Assembly: GCF_038002225.1 (NCBI RefSeq)
Contig: NZ_JBBOCA010000001.1
Span: 1,736,001 to 1,800,000, forward strand
Source: Paenibacillus sp. FSL R7-0204
GTDB lineage: Bacteria; Bacillota; Bacilli; Paenibacillales; Paenibacillaceae
Direction of reading: 5' to 3'
DNA length: 64,000 nucleotides
A model generated the notes under the pieces. That model saw only the letters and a list, made by a program, of their open reading frames with translations. It was not told the DNA's origin and did not search any database. The position numbers and the translations under genes were made by a program. Below are positions 6,796 to 15,108 of the stretch, piece after piece. Each line of letters begins with the position of its first letter. Position 1 is the stretch's first letter.

Positions 6796-9700
6796 TCAGA
6801 TGGAGAGAATCTCGCGGATGTCCTGCTCGCTCAGGCTCGATAACGCCTCCTGCCCCGGCTGGATTACCTCGTCAATCAGGTTTTTCTTCTTCTGCTGCAG
6901 CTCGTACATCTTATCCTCCACGGTACCCTGGGCTACCAGGCGGATGACCTGGACGATCTTTTTCTGCCCGATCCGGTGGGCGCGGTCGGCGGCCTGCTGC
7001 TCGACGGCAGGATTCCACCACAGATCGTAGAGAATGACCGTATCGGCCCCGGTCAGGTTGAGGCCGGTGCCGCCCGCCTTCAGCGAGATCAGGAACAGCT
7101 CGCGCTCGCCTTCATTGAAGCGGCTGCACAGCTCAACCCGCTGGGAGGCCGGGGTCTGTCCGTCCAGATAGAAATGCGGAATCCCGAGCAGCGCCAGCTC
7201 GCGCCCGATCATACCGAGCATCTGCGTGAACTGGGAGAAGATCAGCATCCGCTTGCCGGAGCTGCGGCACTCATCGATAATCTCCAGGAGCTGCTCGAAT
7301 TTGCCGGAGCCTCCGGTATATCCATCTACGAACAGGGCAGGATGGCAGCACAGCTGGCGAAGCCGGGTCAGTCCGGCCAGCACCTTGAGCCGGCCGTTAC
7401 CGAAGCTGTCGCTGTCCAGATGCTTAAGCGCTTCTTTGCGCAATCTGGCCAGGTAGGCGACATAGAGCCTTTTCTGCTCGGGCAGCAGCTCGGAGGCCTG
7501 GAGGGACTCGATTTTGTCCGGCAGCTCCTTCAGCACATCGCTCTTCAGGCGGCGCAGCAGGAAGGGGCGGGAGCGCCTGGCGACCGTCTCCCGGGGAAGG
7601 TCATGGAACGCCTTCTTTCCGGGGAACAGTCCAGGGAAAACGACACTGAAGATCGACCACAGGTCCTCCAGTGCATTCTCCACCGGTGTACCGGTCAGCG
7701 CAAAGCGGTAGCGGGCCTGAAGCAATCTGACCGCCTGCGCGGTCTGGGTCTCATGATTCTTAATCATCTGCGCTTCATCCAGAATGAGCGTGTGGAATGA
7801 CCGCTTGGCATACTCGTCCACATCTCTGCGCAGCAGCGGGTACGAGGTGATGATGACATCATGCCCGGCCGTGTTCCGCAGGGCCCGGCTGCGTTCACCG
7901 GCGGTGCCGTCGGCAATGACCGCCTGAAGTTCCGGGGCAAAGCGCTTCAGCTCGTTAAGCCAGTTATAGAGCAGGGAGGCCGGCGCCACAATAAGCGCAG
8001 GCACGCCGCTCTGCCGGATGTCTTCCCGCATCGAGAGCAGGAAGGTGATGCTCTGCAGTGTTTTGCCAAGGCCCATATCGTCCGCCAGAATCCCGCCGAA
8101 GCGGTAATGGGCCAGCGTCCTCATCCACTGGAAGCCGTACTGCTGGTAATCCCGCAGCACGGGAGCCAGACTCTCCGGCACTGGGAAGTCCAGATTTTCG
8201 GGACTCTCCATGTTGGCCAGCAGCCGCCTGAAGGAGCGTCCGGTCTGGATGGTCTGCCCCTGGACGGTGCCTGCATGGAGATGGAGGGCGCGGACCAGCG
8301 GCAGGGAGAACTCGGTACTCCGGATATCCACGCTGCGGACGCCCAGCTCGTTCATCAGCGCGATAATCTCCTGGAACTCTGAGGTATCCAGCGGGAGCAA
8401 GGCTCCGTCCTTGAGCCGGTGATATTTACGCTTTTCCTGGAGCGACTTAAGGACCTGGGTAATGTCCTTCTCCGTGATGCCCTCCATGGCGAACTTGAAG
8501 TCCAGCCAGTCAGTCTTCTCGTTCCAGCTCAGGCTGACCTTGGGCGCTGCATGCTCCGTAAGCACCCGATCCTTGACCGCAGTGGTCGCATAGACCTGAA
8601 GCAGCGGCTCCAGCAGCGGGATGGTATGATGCAGGAAGTCGAATTCCCCATCCTCGTCACGCATGATATATCCGCTCTCCGTGCGCGAGAAGGACTCATG
8701 GGCCATCAGGTCCAGAATCCGCCGCTCTGCTTCCCCGTCCCGCATTAGAATGACCTCGCTGCTCCGCTCATGCGCCTTCTCCTCCAGCGGATTGATGACA
8801 ATCCCGCCATACTGGAATTCAAGCCCGGCCAGCAGCCGGTCCCTCACCCGGTCCAGGTAGAGTCTGGCGTGAAGCCGGGTCTGGACGATCCGGTCCGCTA
8901 TGGCCTCGGCAATGCTCACTCTGCCCAGCTTCTTCAGCCCGGGAATGACTGTTTCCATGAAGGGCTCCATCTGCTCAGGCGCAATCGCCAGGCTGTCCCG
9001 CCGGCTGCCGCTGAGCATCCGCTTCAGCTCGGAGAGTCGCCCGCATTCCTGCGCCGGGAGCTTCAGCAGTCTGCCCTCGGTCAAGACCAGCCCGTAGCTC
9101 TCCAGAATCGTAAGCTGCTCAAGTCCCCGGACATCCAGCCGGTAGCCGTCCTCCTGTGCCTGGTCGAACTGGAAGCTGAGCGGCAGAGGCTCCTCCGAGA
9201 GGGACAAGCGTTCCAGCAGAAGCTGTCCATGCTGAAGGCGGACGGCAGGCGCTGCTTCGAGTAGGGGATACAGACTCTCCCAGAAAAAAGGGGCCACCGG
9301 CAGCAGCCTGTCATTCCCCGCAGGGTTAGTGCGGGAACCATACGGGCTGGTGAGACTGTGGTAGACCTTCTCATTCAGCATGATCTCAATCAGCTTCTGC
9401 AGGACCTCATTATCCTCCTTGGAGAAACTGTGCAGGGCGGGGTCGTAGCTGAAATGCGCCGTGAATTCAAAAGGCTCGCCCCGGTGCACCTGTTCCAAAA
9501 AAGGCCGGATCTTCTGCACGATATAAAGGCGCTTAGGACCAAGCTTCACTTCCATCCCAAGCATCGTGCTGCCGTAGCTGAAGTTGAAGGGCCGGCAGAT
9601 GAACTCGACCTGGAGCGGTGTCCGCAGATCGATGTACATGCCTGCACCGCTTGGCCGCTGCCGTCCTCCGGTGAATATTCCGAGCATGCTGCTCACCAGT

Positions 9701-10140
9701 TGCCGGTCTCCGCTGCGCTCCCTGTGCTCTGCCCCGGAGGGGCCGGAGCTGCCTTGCGCCAGCGGCGGACTGCTGTCCCTTGCGGAATAAGCCTCCCCTG
9801 CATCTGCCTGCATATCCTCAGCCTGTTCAGCTCCGGCCGCCCGGCTGCTGTAGAGGACCGCCACCAGTGCCGCCGCAATATGCTTGCAGAAGGGGCCGCC
9901 GCGATAGTAAGCCGGGCAGGTGCATTCCCCCTGCACATCCCCGTCACTGTCGATAATTAGCGCAATCTCATGGCTGTCCAGCCCATGAACCTCAGCGCGG
10001 TATTTGGAATATTCGTCTTCCTCATTATGCTCCGTATAGACAAGGTCCACCTTATGGGCATGATAATAAGCCGCTCCCTGGTCAAAAGCGGCGTTGCCGC
10101 ACAGCAGCTTGATTACCCGTTCCGGCACCTGATAACCCAC
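6796..10140 (-). CDS. SNF2-family DEAD/DEAH helicase with N-terminal SWIM zinc finger
   Basis: 1114 aa. An N-terminal SWIM motif (CTCPAYYRGGPFCKHIAAAL, about residues 73-92) is followed by a long bacterial SNF2-associated region, then the SNF2 ATPase: Walker A DDMGLGKT near 688, LDEAQ near 787, and the helicase C-terminal lobe with SLKAGGTGLNLTGAD and QAADRAHRIGQ near 1030-1065. These proteins are DNA-dependent ATPases that move along duplex DNA; their cellular role in Firmicutes is not settled. It is probably a single-gene unit, with a 66-base gap to tetR upstream on the same strand. Confidence 0.92.
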   Translation of the reverse strand: MGYQVPERVIKLLCGNAAFDQGAAYYHAHKVDLVYTEHNEEDEYSKYRAEVHGLDSHEIALIIDSDGDVQGECTCPAYYRGGPFCKHIAAALVAVLYSSRAAGAEQAEDMQADAGEAYSARDSSPPLAQGSSGPSGAEHRERSGDRQLVSSMLGIFTGGRQRPSGAGMYIDLRTPLQVEFICRPFNFSYGSTMLGMEVKLGPKRLYIVQKIRPFLEQVHRGEPFEFTAHFSYDPALHSFSKEDNEVLQKLIEIMLNEKVYHSLTSPYGSRTNPAGNDRLLPVAPFFWESLYPLLEAAPAVRLQHGQLLLERLSLSEEPLPLSFQFDQAQEDGYRLDVRGLEQLTILESYGLVLTEGRLLKLPAQECGRLSELKRMLSGSRRDSLAIAPEQMEPFMETVIPGLKKLGRVSIAEAIADRIVQTRLHARLYLDRVRDRLLAGLEFQYGGIVINPLEEKAHERSSEVILMRDGEAERRILDLMAHESFSRTESGYIMRDEDGEFDFLHHTIPLLEPLLQVYATTAVKDRVLTEHAAPKVSLSWNEKTDWLDFKFAMEGITEKDITQVLKSLQEKRKYHRLKDGALLPLDTSEFQEIIALMNELGVRSVDIRSTEFSLPLVRALHLHAGTVQGQTIQTGRSFRRLLANMESPENLDFPVPESLAPVLRDYQQYGFQWMRTLAHYRFGGILADDMGLGKTLQSITFLLSMREDIRQSGVPALIVAPASLLYNWLNELKRFAPELQAVIADGTAGERSRALRNTAGHDVIITSYPLLRRDVDEYAKRSFHTLILDEAQMIKNHETQTAQAVRLLQARYRFALTGTPVENALEDLWSIFSVVFPGLFPGKKAFHDLPRETVARRSRPFLLRRLKSDVLKELPDKIESLQASELLPEQKRLYVAYLARLRKEALKHLDSDSFGNGRLKVLAGLTRLRQLCCHPALFVDGYTGGSGKFEQLLEIIDECRSSGKRMLIFSQFTQMLGMIGRELALLGIPHFYLDGQTPASQRVELCSRFNEGERELFLISLKAGGTGLNLTGADTVILYDLWWNPAVEQQAADRAHRIGQKKIVQVIRLVAQGTVEDKMYELQQKKKNLIDEVIQPGQEALSSLSEQDIREILSI

Positions 10141-10206
10141 GTATACTCACTTCCTTTTATTGCTTCTGTCTAAGCCGCCCCTTCGGGGTTATGCCGTGCC
10201 TTAGGA

Positions 10207-10893
10207 TTATCCATTCCCGCCGATCCCGTGCAGAATGAAGCTTATAGTCTGTTCAATCTCTGCCTCATCATTCCAGTCCTGCTCCGGCATCAGCACCAGC
10301 CGCGTCAGCAGGTATCCGGCAATCGCGGAGATGGCGAAGCGGATAATCGCAGGTGTAGGCGCGTCAATAACTTCACCTTCTGCCTTGAAGTGCTCGGTAA
10401 TTACAGTGACACGCGCCAGAACCTGCTCGAAGATATTCTCGGTCAGCTGCTCCTTCAACGCAGGCTGGAAGGGGATCTCCTGAATGAGAATTTTGACAAT
10501 CTTGAGATTCCTGCGGACGAACTCCAGCCGGTTCACCATGAAGGCCTTAAGGAAGGCTTCGTAGCTCTCAAACGGCACATCCAGCACACCGCTGAAGTTG
10601 CGCAGCACGAACGGAGCGATCATCCGGCTCATGGTGGGGACCACGATGGCAAGCAGCAGCTCTTTTTTGGTCCGGTAATAACGGAAGATCGTGCCTTCGG
10701 CTACACCCGCCTTCTGGGCGATCTCACTGGTGGCAGCCGCCGAGAATCCCTTCTCTGCAAAAACATCAATCGCCGCCCGCAGAATGGCCAGCTGCTTGGG
10801 CGTGACCTGCTCCTTCTCGCTGAGGTCCAGCAGCTCCTGGACCCACTGGTCTTGCTCCAGCTGCCCCTGATCGGCAGCAGGGTTATTCTCCAT
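10207..10893 (-). CDS. TetR/AcrR family transcriptional regulator
   Basis: 228 aa. HTH at residues about 38-80 (AEKGFSAAATSEIAQKAGV, then GTIFRYYRTKKELL), followed by an all-helical ligand domain. Start set at MENNPAADQ, 8 bases after TGGAGG; a frame 18 codons longer has no ribosome site. It is the last gene of the ABC exporter operon (ATPase, permease, regulator on the minus strand), now separated from the permease by the 11-12.5 kb insertion. The obvious target is the 26-bp palindrome at 14333-14358 over the operon promoter. Confidence 0.9.
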   Translation of the reverse strand: MENNPAADQGQLEQDQWVQELLDLSEKEQVTPKQLAILRAAIDVFAEKGFSAAATSEIAQKAGVAEGTIFRYYRTKKELLLAIVVPTMSRMIAPFVLRNFSGVLDVPFESYEAFLKAFMVNRLEFVRRNLKIVKILIQEIPFQPALKEQLTENIFEQVLARVTVITEHFKAEGEVIDAPTPAIIRFAISAIAGYLLTRLVLMPEQDWNDEAEIEQTISFILHGIGGNG

Positions 10894-10916
10894 CAATAGA
10901 ACCTCCAGACTCTTGC

Positions 10917-11151
10917 AGTTCCTCCTAGTGTACCATAGCCTGTTCACCCTTTACATTCTGCGGTGCTTGCGCAGAGCCAGCACATTCAGCAGCATGAACA
11001 GCAGGGAGAAGCCGATCAGCATGAACATATCCCCGGCGATATTACTCCAGCCTCTGCCGCGTACCATGATATCCATCAGCGCCTGTGAGCCGTAGTACAT
11101 GGGAGTGGCGAGTCCAATTCGCTGGAGCCAGAGGGGAAGGGTATCCAGCGG
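10917..11151. repeat. 235-bp direct repeat, copy 1 (left flank of insert)
   Basis: Matches 12510-12744 at 231 of 235 positions by eye. It includes the last 67 codons of the permease, its stop and the AGGAGG-containing leader of tetR. Confidence 0.9.
10951..11151 (-). pseudogene. duplicated 3' fragment of the ABC-2 permease gene
   Basis: About 67 codons matching the C-terminus of the permease at 12544-13581, in the same strand and frame, ending in the same stop codon. Part of a 235-bp repeat (10917-11151 and 12510-12744) with only four differences, two of them amino-acid changing (Met/Val and Asn/Asp). It has no start and is not expected to make a protein. It marks the tetR-side junction of the inserted cassette. 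Confidence 0.9.
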
Positions 11152-11198
11152 GTAGCCGTGCAGGCCGAGAGCAATGATATAAATGAACTATTGCTAAA

Positions 11199-11987
11199 AT
11201 GAAGAAGGTAACTTCCATTGTGTTTCTTGTTTTGGCTATTTTCACCTCATCCATTTCTACCTCAATTTCTTCAGCAGAAAGTTCGACCAGTAATGTGTCT
11301 TCAAATGTAGAGAGAACTAATTTTGAATGGGTAGTGAATGACGATTTAGGAGGCAACTACGAATACACTTACGAAGAAGAAGGGATTTCCTACAGGATTG
11401 TTGAGAGTATTAATTTAGAAACGATGAAGGATGTTTCAAGTGATATTTACGTAAAAGAAAATGGTGAATATGTATTAAGTTCTAAGATTTCTACAAAATT
11501 ATTGGATGATAATAATGTACTTATTTCTGCTACAAAAGATGGTGTTATCACAACTGAAACGATACCTGTTGAAAGTGTAGACTCTTCCCCACCCAATATA
11601 AATGAAGGAGTAAACAATACTTCTTCCAATAAAATTTCACTATTAGCTGGTAATGCTGATCTCACAGATTGGACTTTCCAATCCATAACAAGAGGATCTA
11701 ACATTGCAGCGAAACTTACGGTTGCTGCTATAGTGGTTGTTTTGAATCATTATTTTCCATATTTACCGGTAAAGTTAGTCACAACTTTATCAGGTACTTA
11801 TTATGCACTAGGTACTCCAACTATTTATTGGCAAAAACAGTGGTACTATAGATATACGTTAACTAATCCACCATTACCTCGGGCAGAACGTGTATTCACC
11901 TATTTCTATACCGATTCTAGTTACACAAATTATGCTTATGACTCTCCGGTAATGCAAGAGACCTATGCTCCAGGTTGGGGGCCATAA
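11199..11987 (+). CDS. secreted protein of unknown family, 262 aa
   Basis: A Sec-type signal peptide is clear: MKKVTSIVFLVLAIFTSSIS, then Ser-rich to SSAESS (cleavage about residue 26). The middle is acidic and Ser/Asn-rich; a hydrophobic stretch follows (about residues 168-190, AAKLTVAAIVVVLNHYFPYL), and the C-terminus is Tyr-rich and aromatic (TIYWQKQWYYRYTLTNPPLP to YAPGWGP). The gene is much more AT-rich than its surroundings and begins only 47 bases after the duplicated permease fragment, with no convincing ribosome site. It converges on a small membrane-protein gene. An antimicrobial or toxin-like role is possible but unproved. Confidence 0.7.
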   Translation: MKKVTSIVFLVLAIFTSSISTSISSAESSTSNVSSNVERTNFEWVVNDDLGGNYEYTYEEEGISYRIVESINLETMKDVSSDIYVKENGEYVLSSKISTKLLDDNNVLISATKDGVITTETIPVESVDSSPPNINEGVNNTSSNKISLLAGNADLTDWTFQSITRGSNIAAKLTVAAIVVVLNHYFPYLPVKLVTTLSGTYYALGTPTIYWQKQWYYRYTLTNPPLPRAERVFTYFYTDSSYTNYAYDSPVMQETYAPGWGP

Positions 11988-12029
11988 GTTAAAATTCATT
12001 AGTACAAACGCACCCGTGTTGTGAAAATG

Positions 12030-12070
12030 AACAAAAACTGACACACTTCGAGTGTCAGTTTTTGTTTTTA
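12030..12070. terminator. strong bidirectional terminator between convergent genes
   Basis: Perfect 15-bp stem (AACAAAAACTGACAC / GTGTCAGTTTTTGTT) with a 7-base loop and flanking A/T tracts, usable by both the secreted-protein gene and the 69-aa gene. Confidence 0.85.
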
Positions 12071-12140
12071 TACTCTATTTTAGTTTGCGCTACATATTCT
12101 CTCCAATAAAATTGACAATTTATTTATGGATCTACTTAAT

Positions 12141-12350
12141 TCATCTAAACACAGCAAATAAAATGACTGCTCCTAAAGAAAAAAGGAGTATTGTTATTAT
12201 GTTTATCTTGGTAGGTTTACGAATGAGATCAACAATTATCCAAATAGCAAATATCGAAGCTGCCAACCATAAATTAAACTCCGAAGGATAAAATATAAGT
12301 ATGATGAATATAGTTAATAAAACTACTGCATTTATTATCTTCTCAATCAT
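12141..12350 (-). CDS. small hydrophobic membrane protein, 69 aa
   Basis: Excellent ribosome site AAAGGAGGATTT directly before ATG. Two to three membrane spans: residues 7-21, 26-42 and 49-68, with a short basic loop LIRKPTK between the last two. AT-rich like its convergent neighbour, and both lie within the 1.6 kb insert. The size and topology are common among immunity proteins of bacteriocins and among orphan membrane proteins; no family is recognised. Confidence 0.65.
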   Translation of the reverse strand: MIEKIINAVVLLTIFIILIFYPSEFNLWLAASIFAIWIIVDLIRKPTKINIITILLFSLGAVILFAVFR

Positions 12351-12509
12351 AAATCCTCCTTTTATCTCTCATCTTCTCATTAACGAAATTATAACATTAT
12401 TGTTTGAAAATAGTATATGATCTAAGGGTTTTTAGAGAAAATTTAGTGTTTTAACAATTGAATGAATATGAATACTTTATTCACCTGGGCTGTAGGTGCA
12501 TCCACAGCA

Positions 12510-12744
12510 AGTTCCTCCTAGTGTACCATAGCCCGTTCACCCTTTACATTCTGCGGTGCTTGCGCAGAGCCAGCACATTTAGCAGCATGAACAGCAGGGA
12601 GAAGCCGATCAGCATGAACACATCCCCGGCGATATCACTCCAGCCTCTGCCGCGTACCATGATATCCATCAGCGCCTGTGAGCCGTAGTACATGGGAGTG
12701 GCGAGTCCAATTCGCTGGAGCCAGAGGGGAAGGGTATCCAGCGG
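12510..12744. repeat. 235-bp direct repeat, copy 2 (within the intact permease gene)
   Basis: Counterpart of 10917-11151. This copy is continuous with the complete permease gene; upstream of position 12510 the sequence changes to the AT-rich insert, where tetR would be expected. Confidence 0.9.
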
Positions 12745-13581
12745 AAATAATCCGCTCAGGAAGATCTGCGGCACAATGACCAGGGGGATGAACTGGATCA
12801 TCTGCAGCTCATTGGCGGCGAACGCCGAGAGCAGGGTACCGAGGGTCAGCGCCGACATCGACAGCAGCAGCGTCATCAGCAGCACGTAGCCGAAGCTGCC
12901 TGTCATCATAATCCCCAGCACCTGAATGGAGAACCAGGAGATCAGCAGGGCCTGGAAGACAGTGAAGATGCCGAAGCCGCATACATATCCGGTGACGATC
13001 TCCCAGCGCTTCAGCGGGGTGGAGAGCAGACGCTCCAGCGTGCCCGTGGTCCGTTCGCGCAGGAAGGAGACACCTGCAATCAGGAAGACAAAGAAGAACA
13101 CGAATACTCCGATCATAATCGGGCCAAAGCGGTCGATCGTCTTCATATCCTCCGCGCCGTAGAGATAGCTGATCTGCGGCTGGAGCTGCCCGCCGCCCGG
13201 CGCTTGCGGCCGGAGGCTCTGTGCAGCTTCCTGGAGCGCCATGATCACAGCGCGGTTAGCCGCCGGATTGCTGCCTTCAAGGACAACAGCGGGTGCGTCT
13301 CCCTTCATTGTAAGGAGAGCATCAATGTCCCCCGCCTTCAGGGCGTCCTGCCCGGTCGATTCATCGGCGTAGCCGGTAACCTCGGCCTGCCGGGCTTCCA
13401 GCGCTGAACTGAACACTGCCGCGCCGCCGGAGACGCCGATCCTCGGCTCATAGGCATCGCTGCCGAACACCAGGCTCATCAGGCTAAGCACCAGCAGGGG
13501 AGCGATGAACATCAGCGCCATGGTTCTCCGGTCATGGATGAACTGCTGCAGAATTCTCAGGGTAATGGCCCGGATTCTCAT
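12544..13581 (-). CDS. ABC-2 type transporter permease
   Basis: 345 aa. One N-terminal membrane span (MALMFIAPLLVLSLMSLVFG, from residue 20), a large extracytoplasmic region (about 45-165), then five spans in the C-terminal half with the ABC-2 signature area around RERTTGTLERLLSTPLKRWEI. It overlaps the ATPase gene by ATGA (13578-13581), implying translational coupling. With the ATPase it should form an exporter of a drug-like or lipid-like substrate, not identifiable from sequence. Confidence 0.9.
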   Translation of the reverse strand: MRIRAITLRILQQFIHDRRTMALMFIAPLLVLSLMSLVFGSDAYEPRIGVSGGAAVFSSALEARQAEVTGYADESTGQDALKAGDIDALLTMKGDAPAVVLEGSNPAANRAVIMALQEAAQSLRPQAPGGGQLQPQISYLYGAEDMKTIDRFGPIMIGVFVFFFVFLIAGVSFLRERTTGTLERLLSTPLKRWEIVTGYVCGFGIFTVFQALLISWFSIQVLGIMMTGSFGYVLLMTLLLSMSALTLGTLLSAFAANELQMIQFIPLVIVPQIFLSGLFPLDTLPLWLQRIGLATPMYYGSQALMDIMVRGRGWSDIAGDVFMLIGFSLLFMLLNVLALRKHRRM

Positions 13582-14309
13582 CGGCGTACACCTCCATAAT
13601 AGAGGAAGGCTTCCTCAATGCTGGCGGTGCGGGTAGCCTGAAGCAGTCCAGCCGGAGTATCGGCCGCCAGTAGTACGCCGTCCCGGATCATCGCCAGCCG
13701 GTCACATTTCGCCGCCTCATCCATCACATGCGTGGTCAGGACAATCGTTGTTCCCTTACGGTTCAGCGCCTTCAGTGCCTTCCAGATGGACTGGCGCAGT
13801 ACCGGATCGATGCCGACGGTCGGTTCATCCAGCAGCAGCAGCGGCGGCTCGTGTAGCAGGGCAATCGCCAGGGACAGCCGGCGCTTCATGCCCCCGGAGT
13901 ATTGGTCCACCCGCTTGCGTAGATGCTCCTGCAGGTTCACCAGCTCTATCACATCCCCGATCCGCCGTGTGCGGTTGCCGCCCTTCAGTCCATAAAGCGC
14001 AGCAAAGAACTCCAGATTCTCCTTGGCGCTAAGCTCGGTATACAAGGCATCCGACTGGGCCATATATCCGATGTGCTGGAGCATGGCAAGCTTCGGCATC
14101 CGCACCCCCAGCACGGTGACCTCACCGGAGGTTACCTCGTCTATGCCCGTAAGCAGCTTGACCAGCGTGGTTTTGCCGGAGCCGGATGGCCCCAGAATCC
14201 CGAAGGTCTCTGCCTGATGCACCTGAAGTGTAACATCCTTCAACACTGTTTTATCGCCAAAAGCCCGGTTCACATGAGTAACCGCAATGACAGGCTTCCC
14301 CTCATCCAT
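13578..14309 (-). CDS. ABC transporter ATP-binding protein
   Basis: 243 aa, full length for the family. Walker A GPSGSGKT (residues 40-47), signature YSGGMKRRL, Walker B LLLLDEPTVGID, and the H-loop in VLTTHVMDEA. First gene of the exporter operon, behind a perfect palindrome that covers the -10. It belongs to the DrrA/NatA-like class that pairs with ABC-2 permeases. Confidence 0.93.
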   Translation of the reverse strand: MDEGKPVIAVTHVNRAFGDKTVLKDVTLQVHQAETFGILGPSGSGKTTLVKLLTGIDEVTSGEVTVLGVRMPKLAMLQHIGYMAQSDALYTELSAKENLEFFAALYGLKGGNRTRRIGDVIELVNLQEHLRKRVDQYSGGMKRRLSLAIALLHEPPLLLLDEPTVGIDPVLRQSIWKALKALNRKGTTIVLTTHVMDEAAKCDRLAMIRDGVLLAADTPAGLLQATRTASIEEAFLYYGGVRR

Positions 14310-14332
14310 AATAATCTCCTCCGTCCCTCATG

Positions 14333-14359
14333 ATAATGAGTGAGCGCTCACTCATTATA
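14333..14359 (-). promoter_or_regulatory. TetR-type operator over the exporter promoter
   Basis: 26-bp perfect palindrome, half-site ATAATGAGTGAGC, at 14333-14358. The minus-strand -10 TATAAT (14354-14359) overlaps its edge, so a bound regulator would block RNA polymerase. TGAGTGA-centred palindromes are typical operators of TetR-family regulators, and a TetR gene ends this operon. Confidence 0.85.
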
Positions 14360-14493
14360 CTAATGATTCTCTGCCCAAAAGTAAATAAAATGGTAAGGAT
14401 TATCCGTTACTCCCACTCTTGATCCGGGTAATAAGAGGGACATCCTATGTTTACCGGCATCCTGAGACCCAATTCACTAAAGGCGGTGGAATT

Positions 14494-14937
14494 ATGGCAG
14501 GACATAAGCTGCTCCTTCCTCTAGGCGTGCTGCTGGCTGCGGCTGGACTTAGCGGCTGCGGCGATGCAGACCATTCAGCTGGTGGCGGACGGTTTCATAC
14601 CTTGGCGGACGAGAAGACGGAGGCAAAGCAATATCTGCCGGAGGATCTGCCGATTCCCGAAGGGGCAGGCATTACTTTTACCCAAGGTGAACAGTCAGAG
14701 GGGAAGAAATCCTCCATGCTGGTCTATCAGACGAAGGAGAGTATGGCCGCTCTTGGAACTACGTACCAGAAGTATGTAAGAGAGAAGGAGCTGGAACGCG
14801 GAACAGAGATTGTGGATAGCCGCAACCTGCTGATTAACGGCAAAGTGAACGGCTCCTATTCATATTCTATTATTGGCAGCCCTTCGGAATCAGAGCGCGG
14901 CGGGAACGAGATTATCGTGACGTGGATTGTGAATTAA
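14494..14937 (+). CDS. lipoprotein, 147 aa
   Basis: Signal peptide with lipobox LSGC (Cys22) after MAGHKLLLPLGVLLAAAG. Start taken at this Met behind AAAGGCGGTGG; a longer frame adds 25 residues that spoil the signal sequence. The mature part is small, charged and probably alpha/beta (EDLPIPEGAGITFTQGEQ and onward). Membrane-anchored on the outer face. No family recognised. Confidence 0.75.
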   Translation: MAGHKLLLPLGVLLAAAGLSGCGDADHSAGGGRFHTLADEKTEAKQYLPEDLPIPEGAGITFTQGEQSEGKKSSMLVYQTKESMAALGTTYQKYVREKELERGTEIVDSRNLLINGKVNGSYSYSIIGSPSESERGGNEIIVTWIVN

Positions 14938-14953
14938 CACAGCGTTTACAATA

Positions 14954-14989
14954 GGCCGGTCCGGGAGGATTCCCGGGCGGGTCTTCTTT
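14954..14989 (+). terminator. possible terminator after the lipoprotein gene
   Basis: GC-rich stem CCGGTCCGGGA / TCCCGGGCGG with loop GGAT, followed by TCTTCTTT. The T-run is interrupted, so confidence is moderate. Confidence 0.4.
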
Positions 14990-15009
14990 GGGTTGGGCTT
15001 GTAATTATT

Positions 15010-15055
15010 TTTACAGTTTATATTTCCATAACATTCCTACGCAACAGAATTGACA
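15010..15055 (+). promoter_or_regulatory. possible PhoP box / promoter of the pst region
   Basis: TTTACA (15010), ATAACA (15028) and TTGACA (15050) are spaced hexamers resembling the TTAACA-like direct repeats bound by PhoP in Bacillus; the last could also serve as a -35. No good -10 follows, as expected for an activated promoter. The spacing is irregular, so this is tentative. Confidence 0.35.
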
Positions 15056-15108
15056 CTCGTAGACGAAAATAACATTAGCAGTTACCTATAGGAAAAGGGT
15101 GAATCTAA

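Noticed and set aside
10917..12744. Insertion sequence as the cause of the duplication
   Set aside because: No transposase and no terminal inverted repeats; a 235-bp target duplication is far too long for known IS families.
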